A DNA stretch of 6,466 nt from Symbiobacteriaceae bacterium. Lineage in GTDB: Bacteria > Bacillota_E > Symbiobacteriia > Symbiobacteriales > Symbiobacteriaceae. Shown piece after piece: positions 5,860 through 6,466 of this stretch; the stretch's first letter is position 1, and every line of letters begins with the position of its first letter. Both the position numbers and the translations under genes were made by a program. The notes beneath the pieces are model-generated. The model worked only from the letters and a program-made list of their open reading frames with translations, did not search any database and was not told the DNA's origin. The stretch covers positions 1-6,466 of the forward strand of contig DAHVXO010000305.1 in the NCBI GenBank assembly GCA_027356675.1. The letters are read 5' to 3'.

Positions 5860-5948
5860 ACCCTCCTTCACAAGTGGCAGATGATTTCTAACCGACATAA
5901 GGTGCCTCAGGGCGAGTATTTCCGAAGGAGGGTCTGTACTTATGTCGG
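5860..5948 (+). promoter_or_regulatory. Interleaved inverted repeats covering the SD and start codon (possible pseudoknot leader)
   Basis: Two perfect 10-bp inverted repeats interleave. ACCCTCCTTC (5860-5869) is complementary to GAAGGAGGGT (5924-5933), which contains the SD. CCGACATAAG (5892-5901) is complementary to CTTATGTCGG (5939-5948), which contains the ATG. The order A-B-A'-B' is a pseudoknot topology if both form, or two alternative stems otherwise. Either stem would hide a translation-initiation element of the 5942 gene. CCTC (5905-5908) offers a further short pairing to the SD. The repeats are plain in the sequence; RNA folding and control of translation are inferred, and no known riboswitch or leader family is recognised. 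Confidence 0.5.
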
Positions 5949-6403
5949 GACAGGTCACCCCGCAGACAGTGTCCGGGACCGCAGGCACGGCCTTTACCTG
6001 CCTGACCGGCTTCATCCGCCGGGCTGAGCCGGTGGGCTTCATCCAGCGGGGCACCCACCGTCTGATCGATGTGAACGGTAACGTGATTGCGAGCCTGCGG
6101 TCCACCCAGGTCAACCTCTCTGCGCTGGAGGGCCGCTTTGTAACCGTGTGCGGGTTCTCTGAGGGTCAGATCGAAGGCGTGCTTTCGCTGCGGGTCACCG
6201 AGGTCTTCCCGGTGGTCTCCCCGCCCGTTACGCCGGTCCCGCAGATCGATCTCCGGACACTCTTGCTGCTGATTCTGCTCACGAATCCGAACCTGCTCCG
6301 GGGGCTGCGGACCGACCTGCTGCTGATCCTATTGCTGTCGACAGGGCTCTTTGGGTCAGCGCCGACAACCAAGGGGAGTGCGGGGACGTTCGGGGCGCTC
6401 TAG
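5942..6403 (+). CDS. Unrecognised 153-aa protein with compact N-terminal domain and leucine-rich tail
   Basis: No family recognised. Residues ~14-90 look like a small beta-rich domain (alternating hydrophobic stretches, ...HRLIDVNGNVIASLRS..VNLSALEGRFVTVCG...), possibly an SH3- or OB-like barrel, with Cys20 and Cys70. A Pro/Val linker (VSPPVTPVPQ, ~92-101) leads to two similar Leu-rich blocks: LRTLLLLILL (104-113) and LRTDLLLILLL (122-132), separated by TNPNLLRG. The tail then ends GSAPTTKGSAGTFGAL. There is no N-terminal signal peptide. Each hydrophobic block is only ~8-10 residues, short for a transmembrane helix, so the pair may form an interfacial or self-assembling element. The start is ATG, ~10 nt after GGAGG, within the inverted-repeat leader. 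It is transcribed divergently from pyc and closed by its own terminator, so it is monocistronic. The strong SD, codon-like composition and terminator support a real gene. Confidence 0.8.
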   Translation: MSGQVTPQTVSGTAGTAFTCLTGFIRRAEPVGFIQRGTHRLIDVNGNVIASLRSTQVNLSALEGRFVTVCGFSEGQIEGVLSLRVTEVFPVVSPPVTPVPQIDLRTLLLLILLTNPNLLRGLRTDLLLILLLSTGLFGSAPTTKGSAGTFGAL

Positions 6404-6406
6404 CAG

Positions 6407-6441
6407 ATGGGCGGGGCCTTGCGGTCCCGCCCATGCGTTTT
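6407..6441 (+). terminator. Intrinsic terminator after the 5942 gene
   Basis: A 12-pair stem (6407-6418 with 6423-6434, one G-U pair) with loop TTGC begins 3 bp after the TAG stop. A TTTT tract follows at 6438-6441. The stem is long and GC-rich; the T tract is short, so efficiency is uncertain. Confidence 0.85.
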
Positions 6442-6452
6442 ACGAGCGTAAA
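6439..6452. repeat. Short palindrome TTTACG-AG-CGTAAA
   Basis: A six-pair inverted repeat with a 2-bp centre immediately follows, and overlaps the T tract of, the terminator. It could be a protein-binding site for a gene beyond the window or extend the terminator. Nothing else is seen in the last 14 bp. Confidence 0.3.
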
Positions 6453-6466
6453 TTAGCGAGCCTGGG

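Noticed and set aside
5281..6114. Minus-strand open frame spanning the pyc start and the divergent region
   Set aside because: It is out of frame with pyc, rich in Arg/Ser/Pro, and crosses both pyc and the 5942 gene.

Overview
This 6.47-kb, GC-rich bacterial window carries a stable-RNA block at the left edge, three protein genes on the minus strand, and one plus-strand gene at the right edge. Strong Shine-Dalgarno (SD) sequences, GTG starts on all three minus-strand genes, a single-chain pyruvate carboxylase of about 1,150 residues and the 5S sequence fit a GC-rich member of the Firmicutes or a related deep Gram-positive lineage. This assignment is an inference; no gene here fixes the taxon.

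Layout, left to right. Positions 1-247 hold two tandem copies (period 140 bp) of a tRNA-Val(GAC)-like sequence on the minus strand. The 5' halves are good (acceptor strand, D arm, perfect anticodon arm) but the 3' halves are poor. Positions 302-416 are a complete 5S rRNA gene, also minus, with no 23S gene upstream of it. Positions 620-1243 encode a PhoU-like DUF47 protein. Positions 1334-2290 encode an unrecognised 318-residue protein that is an internal tandem duplication of a ~160-residue unit. Positions 2366-5809 encode a full-length pyruvate carboxylase (biotin carboxylase, carboxyltransferase and biotin carrier domains), the anaplerotic enzyme that makes oxaloacetate from pyruvate. A 132-bp divergent intergenic region separates it from a plus-strand gene at 5942-6403 for an unrecognised 153-residue protein with a compact N-terminal domain and a leucine-rich tail, closed by a clear intrinsic terminator.

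The protein genes look like separate transcription units: gaps are 75-132 bp, each gene has its own SD, and two gaps contain promoter- or operator-like elements. No shared pathway is evident. The most unusual signals are non-coding. The leader of the 5942 gene has two interleaved perfect 10-bp inverted repeats that would cover its SD and its start codon (pseudoknot topology). The tRNA-Val-like pair is identical over most of its length but differs by compensatory changes in the anticodon stem.
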